A DNA stretch of 64,000 bases from Oxalobacteraceae bacterium OTU3CINTB1 (lineage in GTDB: Bacteria > Pseudomonadota > Gammaproteobacteria > Burkholderiales > Burkholderiaceae_D). Positions 52,249-63,901 of this stretch are shown piece after piece (position 1 is the first letter of the stretch; the number at the start of each line of letters is the position of its first letter). A program made the translations under genes and the position numbers. Below the pieces are notes generated by a model that saw nothing but the letters and a program-made list of their open reading frames with translations, was not told the DNA's origin and searched no databases. The stretch lies in assembly GCA_024123955.1 (NCBI GenBank), contig CP099652.1, forward strand, positions 1,612,001-1,676,000, read 5' to 3'.

Positions 52249-54075
52249 TTATTTCTGGGCGGCGGCGAAGGCGGCGTTTTGCTGGTCCAGCCACGTTTTC
52301 AGCGGCGCGAAGTACTCCAGCAGCGCGCCGCCGTCGATCTTGTCCTCGCCCGATATCGCCTTCAGCGCTTCCGGCCATGGCTTGCTGGCGCCCATCGCCA
52401 GCATCTGCTGCAGCTTGGCGCCGGCCTTGGCGTTGTCGTACACCGAGCAGCGGTTCAGCGGACCTGTATAACCGGCCTCGCGGCACAGCGCGCGGTGGAA
52501 CTGGAACTGCAGCATGTCGGCGAGGAAGTAGCGCGCGTACGGCACGTCCGCCGCCACGTGATACTTGGCGCCGGCATCGAAACCGCCGGCCACCATCGCG
52601 GCCGGGCGCTTCATCCCCATGTATTGCTCGCGTAACTGCCACCAGGTTTTGTCGTAGTCATCCGGCTTGGTCTTGCCGGCATAGACATCCCAGCGCCACT
52701 TGTCCACCGAGTAGGCGAACGGCAGGATCGCGACCTTCGACAGCGCGCGCTTCAGCAGGTCGCCGACATCGGCGTCGGCTTCCGGCGCTTGCTCCATCAG
52801 CCCGACCTTCTTCAGATAATCCGGCGTGATCGACAGCGCCACCGTGTCGCCGATCGCTTCGTGGAAGCCGTCGTTGGCGCCATTGCGGAACAGGAAGGGC
52901 TGCTTGTTATAGGCCAGGAAGTAGTAGACGTGACCCAGCTCGTGGTGGATGACCGTGAAGTCCTCCGCCGTCGGCGTGATGCACATCTTGATGCGCACGT
53001 CGTCCTTTTCATTCAGCGGCCAGGCGGAGGCGTGGCAGACGACGTCGCGGTCGCGCGGCTTGGTCAGCAGCGAGCGTTCCCAGAACGTGGCCGGCAGCTT
53101 CTGCATGCCCAGCGAGGTGTAGAAACGCTCGGCGTATTGCGTCATCTGCTTGGCGTCGGTCTTGCGCGCTTCCAGTACCTTGGTCAGGTCGTAGCCGCTG
53201 GCGCCCGTTTTCGGCTTAAGGATCGGGTACAGGTTGTCCCAGCTCTGGCTCCACATATTGCCGAACAGGTGAGACGGAATAGGGCCGGTCAGCGGCACCA
53301 CGTCCGGGCCGTAGGTTTCGCGCAGCTTGTAGCGGGTGTACGTGTGCAGCGATTCGTACAGCGGCTTGACCTGCTGCCACAGGCGCTCCATTTCGGCGGC
53401 GAAGGCTTCCGGCGGCATGTCGTACTGCGCGCGCCACATGGCGCCGGTGTCGGCAAAGCCCATCTGCTTGGCGCCCTTGTTCGACAGCGCGATGTATTCG
53501 GTGTACTTGTTTTTGTACGAAGGCGATTGCGCGTGCCAGCCCAGCCACATTTCCTTGAGCTTGGGCTCTTCGCGGCTGTTCGCCAGCACCTTTTCCATCT
53601 CGCCCAGCGCCATGCAGGCGTCGCCGGTGCCGTCGTCCTTCTTGACGCAGTATTTGGCCTTGCCGTAGGCGCCGTTCATCGCCGCCTGCAGCTGGGCGTA
53701 TTGTTCGCGCTCCTTCGGATCGGCGAAGACCAGCGTTTGCTGCAGCAGCATCAGCTTGCGCGCCGATTCCGCCGGCAGTTTCAGGCCGTTGAAACGGCGC
53801 GCGCCGATCGCCGCTTCGCCGGACGCCGTCAGATAGCGCTCGGCGAAGTAGGAGGCGATCGCCTCGGTGTCATCGGTGATGAAGTTGGAACCGACCCAGG
53901 CGCCGCGCGCCTGTTCGTTGTTGAGCTTGTTGAGGCGTTCTTCCGTGTCGGCCAAAAAGCGTTCCGCTTCGGCGACGGTGGGTTTTTTTGCGGGGGCGGC
54001 CAGCGCGGTAACGCTGACGGCTGTCATGGCGGAAGCCGCCAGCAGCGTGCTGATAATTTTTGGTGTCAAGTGCAT
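52249..54075 (-). CDS. M2-family (ACE-like) secreted dipeptidyl carboxypeptidase
   Basis: Periplasmic zinc metallopeptidase of 608 residues, which should remove C-terminal dipeptides. The signal peptide is MHLTPKIISTLLAASAMTAV, ending near ALAA-PAKK. Zinc ligands are in VIHHELGHVYYF (HExxH), with the third ligand Glu in GFHEAIGDTVAL. GGGAG directly abuts the ATG at 54075 but is six bases before an in-frame TTG at 54069, so TTG may be the true start; either keeps the signal peptide. It lies 62 bases after the GH31 gene on the same strand, so both may be co-expressed. A peptidase is not an obvious part of starch use. Confidence 0.93.
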   Translation of the reverse strand: MHLTPKIISTLLAASAMTAVSVTALAAPAKKPTVAEAERFLADTEERLNKLNNEQARGAWVGSNFITDDTEAIASYFAERYLTASGEAAIGARRFNGLKLPAESARKLMLLQQTLVFADPKEREQYAQLQAAMNGAYGKAKYCVKKDDGTGDACMALGEMEKVLANSREEPKLKEMWLGWHAQSPSYKNKYTEYIALSNKGAKQMGFADTGAMWRAQYDMPPEAFAAEMERLWQQVKPLYESLHTYTRYKLRETYGPDVVPLTGPIPSHLFGNMWSQSWDNLYPILKPKTGASGYDLTKVLEARKTDAKQMTQYAERFYTSLGMQKLPATFWERSLLTKPRDRDVVCHASAWPLNEKDDVRIKMCITPTAEDFTVIHHELGHVYYFLAYNKQPFLFRNGANDGFHEAIGDTVALSITPDYLKKVGLMEQAPEADADVGDLLKRALSKVAILPFAYSVDKWRWDVYAGKTKPDDYDKTWWQLREQYMGMKRPAAMVAGGFDAGAKYHVAADVPYARYFLADMLQFQFHRALCREAGYTGPLNRCSVYDNAKAGAKLQQMLAMGASKPWPEALKAISGEDKIDGGALLEYFAPLKTWLDQQNAAFAAAQK

Positions 54076-54137
54076 CTCCCTGGGTAGTCTTGTCGGCCAT
54101 CGAATCCTCTGAGTCGATGGCCAGCAATCATACACGC

Positions 54138-56600
54138 TTACAGGGCGATGGAGACCGTCCGCGAAGGCATGGCGTTGGGTGGCAGCACCAGTGTCAGCAG
54201 CTTGCTGCCGGCGTCCCAGGCGAAGGTCGTCACCTTGCCGTCGACGCGCACCGATGCCGGCTTGGCGCCGACGTTATGCACCGTCAGGTCGACGCTGCGT
54301 TCCGGCCGGCGCCAGTTGTCGCCGATGGCCGAGTCGATGCTGATCGACAGGCCGCGCCGATACACCTTGCTGGTGAAGGTCACCAGCTCGTACTTGCCAT
54401 GCTCGAACGCTTGCGCGGTCAGGCCGTCGTCGTCATACAGTTTGCCGGTGGCGGTTTTCACCGACGCGTCGTGGTAGTAGTGCAGCTCGATGTTCTTGGT
54501 CGTGTAGTCGCGCGTCGTCTGCACCACGCGCGTCATCGGGATGAAGGCGCCGGCGCGCACGTACACCGGCACGTGGTCGGGGCTTAGTTTCACCGAGCGG
54601 GTGGCGCCGCCGGCCTGGCGCTCGCCGGTATAGAAGTCGAACCACGCGGCGGTGGCGGGGAAGTAGACGTCGGCCTTGGTGGCGCCGGCCTTCATCACCG
54701 GCGTGACCAGGAAGTCCTTGCCCCACAAGTAGGTCGACGACATCGCCCGGACCTTGGCGTTGCCCGGTTCCTCGTACACCATGGGGCGCATCAGCGGCAG
54801 CCCTTTCTGGTTGTTGTCGAAGGCGAGCGTGTAGTTATATGGCAGCAGGCGATAACGCATGCGGATGGCGTCGCGCGCCAGCGCCTTGGTTCTGTTGTCG
54901 CGGAAGACCGGCTCCGATGGCACTTCCTCCTGCGCGTGCGGGCGGAACACCGGCTGGAATACGCCGTACTGCAGCCAGCGCGCATATAGCTCGTTGTCCA
55001 GCACCGGGTTGGCGAAGCCGCCCAGGTCCGAGTGCATATAGCCGGCGCCCTGCATCCCCATTTGCAGCGAGATCTCCGGCTGCGATTGCAGTCCGGCCCA
55101 GCTGCGGTCCACATCGCCCGACCACGGGATGATGCCGTAGCGCTGCGTGCCGGAGTAGCCGGCGCGCATCAGGATGAACGGACGCTCGGTGGGGAAGTCC
55201 TTTTCGTAACCCTCTGCCACCAGCTTGGCCCATTGATGGCCGTAGATGTTGTGGACGTCGTCGGCGCTGCCGGTGGCGTGGCGCATCTCGGTCGGATGCA
55301 GCTCCGGTTCGCCCAGGTCGCCCCAGACGCCGGTCACGCCTTGCAGGCGCAGGTCGCGGTAGATATTCCACAGCCAGTCCTTGCCGGGCTGGCCGAAGAT
55401 GTCGATCAGGCCCGTATGGCCGAAGAAGAAGTCATAGGCCAGCGGCTTTCCATTGGCGTCGGTGCCGAGGATCTTCTTGTCGACCGCTTCCTTCCAGCGG
55501 CTGGAGGTGTCGACGACGAACGGTTCGCTGATGACCACCGTCTGCACGCCTTTTTGCTTGAAGTCCGAGATCATGCCGATAGGGTTGGGGAAGTTGTCCG
55601 CATCCCAGGCCAGGTTGCCCATCGTGCCCTTGACCTCTTTGCCGAACCAGTACAGATCGAAGACGATGGCGTCGAGCGGGATGTCGTCGGCGATGAACTT
55701 GTCGACCACCGCGCGCGCTTCCGTTTCGCTATGGTAGCCGAAGCGCATCGCGAAGTTACCGAAGGCCCAGCGCGGCGGCATCGGCTGCTTGCCGGTCAGG
55801 TAGGTATAGTTGTCGACCACGTCCTCCCATTTGTCGCCGGCGACGATTTGATAGGTCTTGCGGCCGCCGATGGTTTCCCAGCGCAGGCTGTTGTCCTTCT
55901 TGCTGTCGAAATCGAGGTAGCCGGTGCGGGTGTTGTCGAAATGGAGCGCGTACAGTTTCGACGACAGCGCGATCGGCATGCCGTAGTTAAGCTGCTTCGA
56001 TGTCGCGCCGTAGCCGTAGTCCGCCTTGTTATACAGCGTGAAGCGGTTGCCGCGCCGGTTCATGCCGACCGCGCGCGCACCTGCGCCATACAACGCTTCG
56101 TCCTTGTCGAGCGCGAATTCGATCGCCTCCAGCACGCGCGGCGCGCCCTTGTTGATATCCTTGCTGCCGGTCGCGACGTCGTCGGTGACCTTCATGTAGC
56201 CCTTCTTTTCCGCGACCAGCTGCTTGCCCTTGTACGCGTACGAAATCTGGAACGGCGACTTGGTGACCGTGACCACCAGGCCCGGTGTCGCGTATTCGAT
56301 CTTGTCTGCCTTCTCCGAGAACGAGGTGGTCACCGCCGCCGGCGCCAGCACCACCGCGTGCGAGGCCGGATCGGCCGTTTCGCCCTCGGGGATGAAGGTG
56401 GTTTCGATGATGCTGCGGGTGTAGGGCTTGATCAGGTAAACGCCGTCGCTGGTGCGCACTTCCATGAAGCCGCCATGCAGCTTGGCGCTGGCGAAGATGC
56501 GGCCGGCGTTCTGCGCCAGCGCGGACGGGGTGTGGCCGGCAAACATGGTGAATAGTGCTAATGGCAAAACGGCAAGTTTAACGAAGGGATTGCTTGTCAT
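54138..56600 (-). CDS. GH31 alpha-glucosidase, secreted
   Basis: Exported retaining alpha-glucosidase of 820 residues. The signal peptide ends near TPSALAQ-NAG. After an N-terminal beta-sandwich (30-240) the TIM barrel carries the nucleophile Asp in VWGDLGEPELHP (about 418) and the acid/base Asp in IPWSGDVDRSW (about 487). The GH31 sequence MHSDLGGFANP follows, then two C-terminal beta domains. It should release glucose from maltodextrins in the periplasm. It is divergent from the sugar permease gene across a 171-bp region with weak copies of the starch-locus operator. Confidence 0.95.
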   Translation of the reverse strand: MTSNPFVKLAVLPLALFTMFAGHTPSALAQNAGRIFASAKLHGGFMEVRTSDGVYLIKPYTRSIIETTFIPEGETADPASHAVVLAPAAVTTSFSEKADKIEYATPGLVVTVTKSPFQISYAYKGKQLVAEKKGYMKVTDDVATGSKDINKGAPRVLEAIEFALDKDEALYGAGARAVGMNRRGNRFTLYNKADYGYGATSKQLNYGMPIALSSKLYALHFDNTRTGYLDFDSKKDNSLRWETIGGRKTYQIVAGDKWEDVVDNYTYLTGKQPMPPRWAFGNFAMRFGYHSETEARAVVDKFIADDIPLDAIVFDLYWFGKEVKGTMGNLAWDADNFPNPIGMISDFKQKGVQTVVISEPFVVDTSSRWKEAVDKKILGTDANGKPLAYDFFFGHTGLIDIFGQPGKDWLWNIYRDLRLQGVTGVWGDLGEPELHPTEMRHATGSADDVHNIYGHQWAKLVAEGYEKDFPTERPFILMRAGYSGTQRYGIIPWSGDVDRSWAGLQSQPEISLQMGMQGAGYMHSDLGGFANPVLDNELYARWLQYGVFQPVFRPHAQEEVPSEPVFRDNRTKALARDAIRMRYRLLPYNYTLAFDNNQKGLPLMRPMVYEEPGNAKVRAMSSTYLWGKDFLVTPVMKAGATKADVYFPATAAWFDFYTGERQAGGATRSVKLSPDHVPVYVRAGAFIPMTRVVQTTRDYTTKNIELHYYHDASVKTATGKLYDDDGLTAQAFEHGKYELVTFTSKVYRRGLSISIDSAIGDNWRRPERSVDLTVHNVGAKPASVRVDGKVTTFAWDAGSKLLTLVLPPNAMPSRTVSIAL

Positions 56601-56632
56601 GTCGGTTAAAAGTCTCGTGATGTGTAATGTTC

Positions 56633-56647
56633 TGTTGTTTGGCTACA
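56633..56647. promoter_or_regulatory. Weak starch-locus operator, site D
   Basis: TGTTGT-TTG-GCTACA, matching 5 of 6 bases in each arm of TGTAGT-N3-ACTACA. It is 33 bases upstream of the GH31 start. Confidence 0.35.
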
Positions 56648-56711
56648 TTTGGCGACGAAATTTGGTCCAAGGTGCGCCGTTTAGCGTTATTTTACCTTGG
56701 TATCCTTTCAA

Positions 56712-56740
56712 TTGACACACATGGGGTGTCGTGTTATTTT
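56712..56740 (+). promoter_or_regulatory. Promoter of the sugar MFS-pgm-amylase genes
   Basis: TTGACA (56712-56717), 17-base spacer, TATTTT (56735-56740). TGTTAT-TTT-GCTACA at 56732-56746, a poorer match to the starch operator (9 of 12), overlaps the -10 box. Confidence 0.6.
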
Positions 56741-56771
56741 GCTACAAATTTCAATAATCGGGACGCGTCGC

Positions 56772-58097
56772 ATGAAATCTTCCAGCAGCAAGCCCATACT
56801 GTCGTTCTGGCAGCTATGGAATATGAGCTTTGGCTTTTTCGGTATCCAGTTCGGCTTCGCGCTGCAGAATGCTAACACCAGCCGGATTTTCTCCACGCTC
56901 GGCGCCAATCCCGACGATTTATCGCTGTATTGGCTGGCTGCCCCGGTCACCGGTCTGCTGGTGCAACCCATCATCGGCTACCTGAGCGACAATACCTGGC
57001 ACCCGCTGTGGGGCCGCCGCCGTCCGTTCTTCTTCATCGGCGCGGTGCTGGCGTCGCTGGCGCTGTTCCTGATGCCGAATTCCTCGGCGCTGTGGATGGC
57101 GGTGATCGTGCTGTGGATGCTCGACGCCGCGATCAACGTCTCGATGGAACCGTTCCGCGCTTTTGTCGGCGACAAGCTCGGACCGTCGCAGCAGACCGCC
57201 GGCTTCGCGATGCAAACCTTCTTCATCGGCTGGGGCGCGGTGATCGCCTCGCTGCTGCCGACCATCTTTGCCGACTATCTCGGCGTGAGCAATGTGCCGG
57301 TCAACGGCGCGATACCGGACACCGTGCGCTATTCGTTCTACGCCGGCGGCGCGATTTACATGCTCGCCGTGATGTGGACCGTGCTGACGGCGAAGGAAGA
57401 ACCGCCGAGCGACCTGGAAGCGTTCCGCGCCGAGCAGCAGCGCAGCCGTGGCCTGGTCCACGCGCTGACGGAGATCTTCAGCGGCTTTGGCAAAATGCCG
57501 AAGACGATGGTGCAGCTGGCGGCGGTGCAGTTCTTCACCTGGATCGGCCTGTTCGCGATGTGGATCTACACCACCAACGCCATCGGCGAAAGCGTCTACG
57601 GCACCACCGACGCGCAATCGGCCGCCTTCCAGCAGGCCGGCAACCACGTCGGCGTGATGTTCGCCGTCTACAGCGGCGTGTCCGCGCTGGCCGCGTTCAT
57701 CCTGCCGGTGTTCGCGCGCCACACCAGCCGCAAGGTCGTGCACATGACTTGCCTGGCCATCGGCGGCGCGAGCCTGATCAGCCTTTTCGCGATCCAGGAT
57801 CCGAACATGGCCTTCGTGCCGATGATCGGCGTCGGCATCGCTTGGGCCAGCATCTTGACCATGCCGTACGCGATCCTGGCCGGCGCGCTGCCCGCCAACC
57901 GCATGGGCTACTACATGGGCGTGTTCAATTTCTTCATCGTGATTCCGCAGATCGTCAGCGGCCTGCTGCTCGGCTTCATGACCAAGCAGGTGTTCGACGG
58001 CCACGCCGTCAAGACCCTGATGCTGGGCGGCGTGTGCATGCTGGTGGCGGCGGTTTTGACGATGTCCGTCCAGGATAACGCGGACCCCAAGGGCTGA
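56772..58097 (+). CDS. Sugar MFS permease (SLC45/GPH-like maltose transporter)
   Basis: Inner-membrane carrier of 441 residues with 12 hydrophobic segments. The motif GYLSDNTWHPLWGRRRPFFF in the loop after helix 2 is the signature of plant and animal sucrose (SUC/SLC45) and bacterial maltose carriers of the GPH-like group. The start is ATG 56772 (MKSSSSKPILSFWQLWNMSF); in-frame upstream Met codons overlap the promoter. It is divergent from the alpha-glucosidase and followed by pgm and the amylase on the same strand. It probably imports glucose, maltose or short maltodextrins by cation symport. Confidence 0.92.
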   Translation: MKSSSSKPILSFWQLWNMSFGFFGIQFGFALQNANTSRIFSTLGANPDDLSLYWLAAPVTGLLVQPIIGYLSDNTWHPLWGRRRPFFFIGAVLASLALFLMPNSSALWMAVIVLWMLDAAINVSMEPFRAFVGDKLGPSQQTAGFAMQTFFIGWGAVIASLLPTIFADYLGVSNVPVNGAIPDTVRYSFYAGGAIYMLAVMWTVLTAKEEPPSDLEAFRAEQQRSRGLVHALTEIFSGFGKMPKTMVQLAAVQFFTWIGLFAMWIYTTNAIGESVYGTTDAQSAAFQQAGNHVGVMFAVYSGVSALAAFILPVFARHTSRKVVHMTCLAIGGASLISLFAIQDPNMAFVPMIGVGIAWASILTMPYAILAGALPANRMGYYMGVFNFFIVIPQIVSGLLLGFMTKQVFDGHAVKTLMLGGVCMLVAAVLTMSVQDNADPKG

Positions 58098-58184
58098 TGA
58101 TGTAATATTGTTCGTGAGACAAGTATGTTGTGCGACGCGATTTGGCCGGAACAGGTACAACCGTCGCAGCGCGGTGACGCGTGA

Positions 58185-59888
<1,704 letters not shown>

Positions 59889-59905
59889 CTACATAGGACG
59901 ACAGC

Positions 59906-61624
59906 ATGGAATGGACGAAGTGGAGTAAACGTACGACTCTTGCAATGGCTTTGGCGATGGCCTTCGGCGCGCCGGCATTGGCCGCAGAGCCGTTGGCAAA
60001 ATCGGTGGCTAAATCGCCGACACCGCCGGCGGCCGCAAAAAAACCATTCCTGTGGGAGAACGCCACAGTCTATTTCCTGCTGACGGACCGCTTCAACAAC
60101 GCCTTCACCGGCAATGACCTGGCCTATGGCCGCAACGCCGACGCCGCGCCGCTGCGCGGATTCATGGGCGGCGACCTGGCCGGCATCACCAACAAGATCA
60201 ACGACGGCTATTTCGACAGCCTGGGCGTGAACGCGATCTGGCTCACGCCGCCGGTGGAGCAGATCCACGAAGGCACCGACGAAGGCACCGGCAAGTCCTA
60301 CGGCTTCCACGGCTACTGGGCGAAAGACTTCACCGCCGTCGACGCCAACCTGGGCACCGAAACCGATTTCCGCAATTTCGTCGAGGCCGCGCACGCGCGC
60401 GGCATCCGCGTCATCCTCGACGTGGTGATGAACCACATCGGTCCGGAGACGACGATCGACAAGGCATGGCCGCAGCAGTGGGTGCGCACCGAGCCGGCGT
60501 GCACGCACAAGGACGCGAAGACCACCATCGAATGCACCTTGGTGAAGAACCTGCCCGACGTGCGCACCGACAGCAACGAGGAGGTCGAGCTGCCGCCGCA
60601 GCTGGTGGAAAAGTGGCGTCGCGAAGGCCGCTATACGCAGGAGGTCAAGGAACTCGACGAGTTCTTCAAGCGCACCGGCTATCCGCGCGCGCCGCGTTAT
60701 TACCTGATGAAGTGGCACGCCGACTGGATACGCAAGTTCGGCGTGGACGGCTTCCGCGCGGACACCGTCAAACACGTCGAGGCGGGGGTGTGGAAGGAAT
60801 TGCGCACCGTGGCCGATGCCGCGTTCGAGGACTGGAAGCGCGCCAATCCGGACAAGAAGCTCGGCGACGACAAGTTCTACATGACGGCGGAAGTCTACAA
60901 CTACGATATCGCCCACGGCCAGAATTACGACCTGGGTGGGCAGAGCGCGAATTACTATCAAAACGGCTTCGATAGCCTGATCAACTTCGGCCTGGTACGC
61001 GATGCGAACAAGGATTACGAGGCGCTGTTCAGCAGCTACTCGAATGCGCTGCATGGCGGCGTCTTGAACGGCTACTCGGTGCTGAACTATCTCGATTCGC
61101 ACGACTACGACCAGCCGTTCGACCGCGAGCGCAAAAAGCCGTTCGAGAGCGCGACCAAGCTGCTGCTGGCGCCCGGCGCCGCGCAGATTTACTACGGTGA
61201 CGAAACCGCGCGCAAGCTCGATCAGGCCGACGCGGTGGGCGATGCCAAGCTGCGGACGTTCATGAATTGGGATGAGCTGGAGCAGAACACCGCGCGCGAC
61301 GGCTACAAGATCGCCGACGTGCGCGCGCACTGGAGCAAGCTGGGCCTGTTCCGCCAGGCGCACGTGGCGGTGGGGGCGGGCGTGCACCAGCAGCTGCAAG
61401 CCAAGCCGTATGTATTCAAGCGGACGTACGACAAGGGTGGGCTGCGCGACAAGGTTGTCGTGGCACTGGACCTGCCGACCGATAAGGCCAGCACGATCAA
61501 TGTGCACGGCGTGTTCGCCAATGGCCAGAAGGTCAGGGACTACTATTCGGGCAAGACGGCGGTGGTCAAAGGCGGCAAAGTCGGTTTCGGCACGCGCAAC
61601 GCGATCGTGCTGATCGGGCAATAA
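59906..61624 (+). CDS. GH13 alpha-amylase, secreted
   Basis: Exported alpha-amylase of 572 residues with signal peptide ending near PALAAEPL. The four GH13 regions are present: DVVMNHIG, GFRADTVKHV (nucleophile Asp), TAEVYNYD (acid/base Glu) and NYLDSHD. The insert in domain B (about 170-250) is long and includes KNLPDVRTDSNEEVELPP. The C-terminal beta domain is short. No starch-binding module is visible. It should cut starch or glycogen into maltodextrins outside the inner membrane. Last gene of the plus-strand unit sugar permease-pgm-amylase. Confidence 0.95.
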   Translation: MEWTKWSKRTTLAMALAMAFGAPALAAEPLAKSVAKSPTPPAAAKKPFLWENATVYFLLTDRFNNAFTGNDLAYGRNADAAPLRGFMGGDLAGITNKINDGYFDSLGVNAIWLTPPVEQIHEGTDEGTGKSYGFHGYWAKDFTAVDANLGTETDFRNFVEAAHARGIRVILDVVMNHIGPETTIDKAWPQQWVRTEPACTHKDAKTTIECTLVKNLPDVRTDSNEEVELPPQLVEKWRREGRYTQEVKELDEFFKRTGYPRAPRYYLMKWHADWIRKFGVDGFRADTVKHVEAGVWKELRTVADAAFEDWKRANPDKKLGDDKFYMTAEVYNYDIAHGQNYDLGGQSANYYQNGFDSLINFGLVRDANKDYEALFSSYSNALHGGVLNGYSVLNYLDSHDYDQPFDRERKKPFESATKLLLAPGAAQIYYGDETARKLDQADAVGDAKLRTFMNWDELEQNTARDGYKIADVRAHWSKLGLFRQAHVAVGAGVHQQLQAKPYVFKRTYDKGGLRDKVVVALDLPTDKASTINVHGVFANGQKVRDYYSGKTAVVKGGKVGFGTRNAIVLIGQ

Positions 61625-61658
61625 CGGGGGGCTCGGGAACTCGAATCCTGTCTAAACC

Positions 61659-61754
61659 ACGTAGGGCGGATTAGGCGGAACGCCGTAATCCGCCAATGCA
61701 TGGGCCGTCGAAACGCATGCATGGCGGATTACGCTTCGCTAATCCGCCCTACGT
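61659..61754. repeat. 96-bp palindromic intergenic repeat, copy 3 (inverted)
   Basis: Same element as copies 1 and 2 but reverse-complemented: GGCGGAACGC follows the left arm and GCTTCGC precedes the right arm. The outer 16-bp arms are perfect. It separates the converging amylase and GAF-EAL genes. Confidence 0.92.
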
Positions 61755-61767
61755 GTCTCCACGGTGT

Positions 61768-63642
61768 CTAACGCGCCTGGTGGCGGCGGCGCGACGCCGC
61801 CGTGTTAACCTTCGGCCGCGTCAGCGAGCACAATGCGCGCGCCTCGCGCCGGGGAGTGCTCGCGGCGACCGCATCGTCCCACGCGCTGCTGTCGCGGCAC
61901 CACGCCGCGAAGGCTTCCACCTCCAGCGGACGCGCGAACAAATACCCCTGCGCCTCGTCGCAGCCGGCCGAGCGCAGGAACGCCAGCACGTCGCCGCGCT
62001 CAACGCCTTCCGCCACCACGCGGTGTCCCAAATCCTGCGACATCGTGATCATGGTCTTGACCAGACCCTGTTGACGATAGTCGTCCTCCAGACCGAGGAT
62101 GAACGACTGGTCGATCTTGACCACATTGGCGGGCATGCGCTGCAGGTACGACAGGCTGCTGTAGCCGGTGCCGAAGTCGTCGATCGCCAGGTGCACGCCG
62201 GTGCCGGCCAGCGCTTCGAGCATGGCGTTGGCCTTGACCGGCTGCTCCATGATGGCGCTTTCGGTGATCTCCAGCTCCAGGCATTCCGGCGGCAGCCCAT
62301 ATTGTTCCAATCCGGCGACCACACGGTCGGCCAGGTCCGGCTCCAGCAGATTGGAGGCCGAGACGTTGAGCGACAGCTGCAGCGCCAGGCCGGCCTTGCG
62401 CCATGCCTGCTGCTGGCGCAAGGCCCGGTTCAGCACCCAGGCCGTCGTCGCCTGGGCCAGGCCGGAGCGTTCGATGATGGGAATGAATTCGCCGGGACCG
62501 ATCGGGCCAAGCGTCGGGTGGGTCCAGCGCAGCAACGCCTCGGCGCCGATGCATTCGCCGCTGGCGATGTCGATCCGCGGCTGGTACACCAGCCGCAGTT
62601 GATCGCGGCTGGTCAGCGCCGCCGCGAAGTCGTTGAGCAGGTCGAAGCGGCGCTGATACAAGCGGTCTTCAACCGCCGAATACACGGCGACATGGGTGGT
62701 CTTGTCGAAGGCGTCTTGCGCGGCGCTTTGCGCCTGTCGCAGCACGTTCAAGCCATCGGCCGTACCGACTTCGAACGGCGTGACGCCGATCGACGGCGTG
62801 GTGACGAACCGCAGCTTGCTGATGCTGACGCCGATCTCCAATTTCTCTTCCAGGATCGGCAAATAGTTTTCGAGCTTTACGCCAGGCTCGGACAGCAGCG
62901 CGAACTGCATGGCGGCGACGTGATAGACCTTGCGGTGCGGCCCCGTCTCGGCGCGTATCCAGGCCGCCGAATCGATCACCAGTTCGTCGAGGAAGGTTGG
63001 ATTGAGCGCGCGCACGGCGTGCGACATCTGGCCGGGGGTGGCCAGGTTGATCAGTACCGCCAGCCGCTGCTCGTTGGCGGGGCGGTCGCGCTGCATATCC
63101 TGGAAGTCTTCGATGAACTGGTTGCGGTTCGGCAGGCCACTGAGCGGGTCCATGCGGCCCAGCGAGTGGTGCATTTCGATCTGCGCCATGACCATGGCGG
63201 CGAGGTCGGACAGGATGTCGAGTTCCGCCTGCGTGGTCTCGCGCGGCTCGGTGCCAAGCACGCACATCGCGCCCAGGCAGTAGCCATCGACGGTGGTCAG
63301 CGGCGCGCCGGCGTAGTAGCGGATGCCGCTGGCGGCCAGCGGGCTGTCGCGGAAGGCCGCATCGCTCAGCAAATCCGGGATCACCAGCACGCTGCTGCTG
63401 TCGGCCACTTCGCCGCACGGCGCTTGCAGGCGCGGGATCGAGGTGTGCTCGACGCCGACGCGCGACTTGAACCATTGACGGTCGGCGTCCGTCAGCGACA
63501 CCGCCGCAATCGGCAGGTCGAACAGGCGCGCGGCCATGCGGGTGATGCGGTCGAAGGCGTCGCTGGGCGGCGTGTCGAGCAGGTTGAGTTTATTGAGCGC
63601 CTCCAGCCGGCGCGCTTCGTTGAGTTGGCAAGAAATAGTCAT
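61768..63642 (-). CDS. GAF-GGDEF-EAL c-di-GMP phosphodiesterase with degenerate GGDEF
   Basis: Cytoplasmic signalling protein of 624 residues. A GAF domain (about 25-155: [35 protein letters not shown]) precedes a GGDEF domain (163-325) that has lost its active site, with AAMQF at 243-247 in place of GGDEF. The EAL domain (345-585) is complete: EALLRW at 368, LEITES at 457-462, [11 protein letters not shown] from 487, KIDQSF at 509 and AEGVE at 544. It should therefore hydrolyse c-di-GMP, perhaps under control of GAF ligand or GTP bound to the dead GGDEF. The C-terminal 35 residues are Arg-rich and disordered. No partner gene is adjacent. Confidence 0.93.
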   Translation of the reverse strand: MTISCQLNEARRLEALNKLNLLDTPPSDAFDRITRMAARLFDLPIAAVSLTDADRQWFKSRVGVEHTSIPRLQAPCGEVADSSSVLVIPDLLSDAAFRDSPLAASGIRYYAGAPLTTVDGYCLGAMCVLGTEPRETTQAELDILSDLAAMVMAQIEMHHSLGRMDPLSGLPNRNQFIEDFQDMQRDRPANEQRLAVLINLATPGQMSHAVRALNPTFLDELVIDSAAWIRAETGPHRKVYHVAAMQFALLSEPGVKLENYLPILEEKLEIGVSISKLRFVTTPSIGVTPFEVGTADGLNVLRQAQSAAQDAFDKTTHVAVYSAVEDRLYQRRFDLLNDFAAALTSRDQLRLVYQPRIDIASGECIGAEALLRWTHPTLGPIGPGEFIPIIERSGLAQATTAWVLNRALRQQQAWRKAGLALQLSLNVSASNLLEPDLADRVVAGLEQYGLPPECLELEITESAIMEQPVKANAMLEALAGTGVHLAIDDFGTGYSSLSYLQRMPANVVKIDQSFILGLEDDYRQQGLVKTMITMSQDLGHRVVAEGVERGDVLAFLRSAGCDEAQGYLFARPLEVEAFAAWCRDSSAWDDAVAASTPRREARALCSLTRPKVNTAASRRRHQAR

Positions 63643-63901
63643 GGTCCGGTCATTCGTTAATTGGTTGACAAGGTGCTATTCAATGCGGGGTGAGGCACTG
63701 GCGGGCGCGCGTGACGGGAGGGTCACAGGCGCCTGTTGAACGGCAAGAGGTGAGCGTGTCTAAGGCTCTGCGGCTCTAAGGTTGTTTGCAATAAGGAAAA
63801 CATTATTGCGCTGATGAAATAAATCATAGCACGATTTTTAAATCGCTGCGCGCGATGCGCGTAAAAATTGCTCTGCGACAAATACGCGAGGGGGGAAACA
63901 G

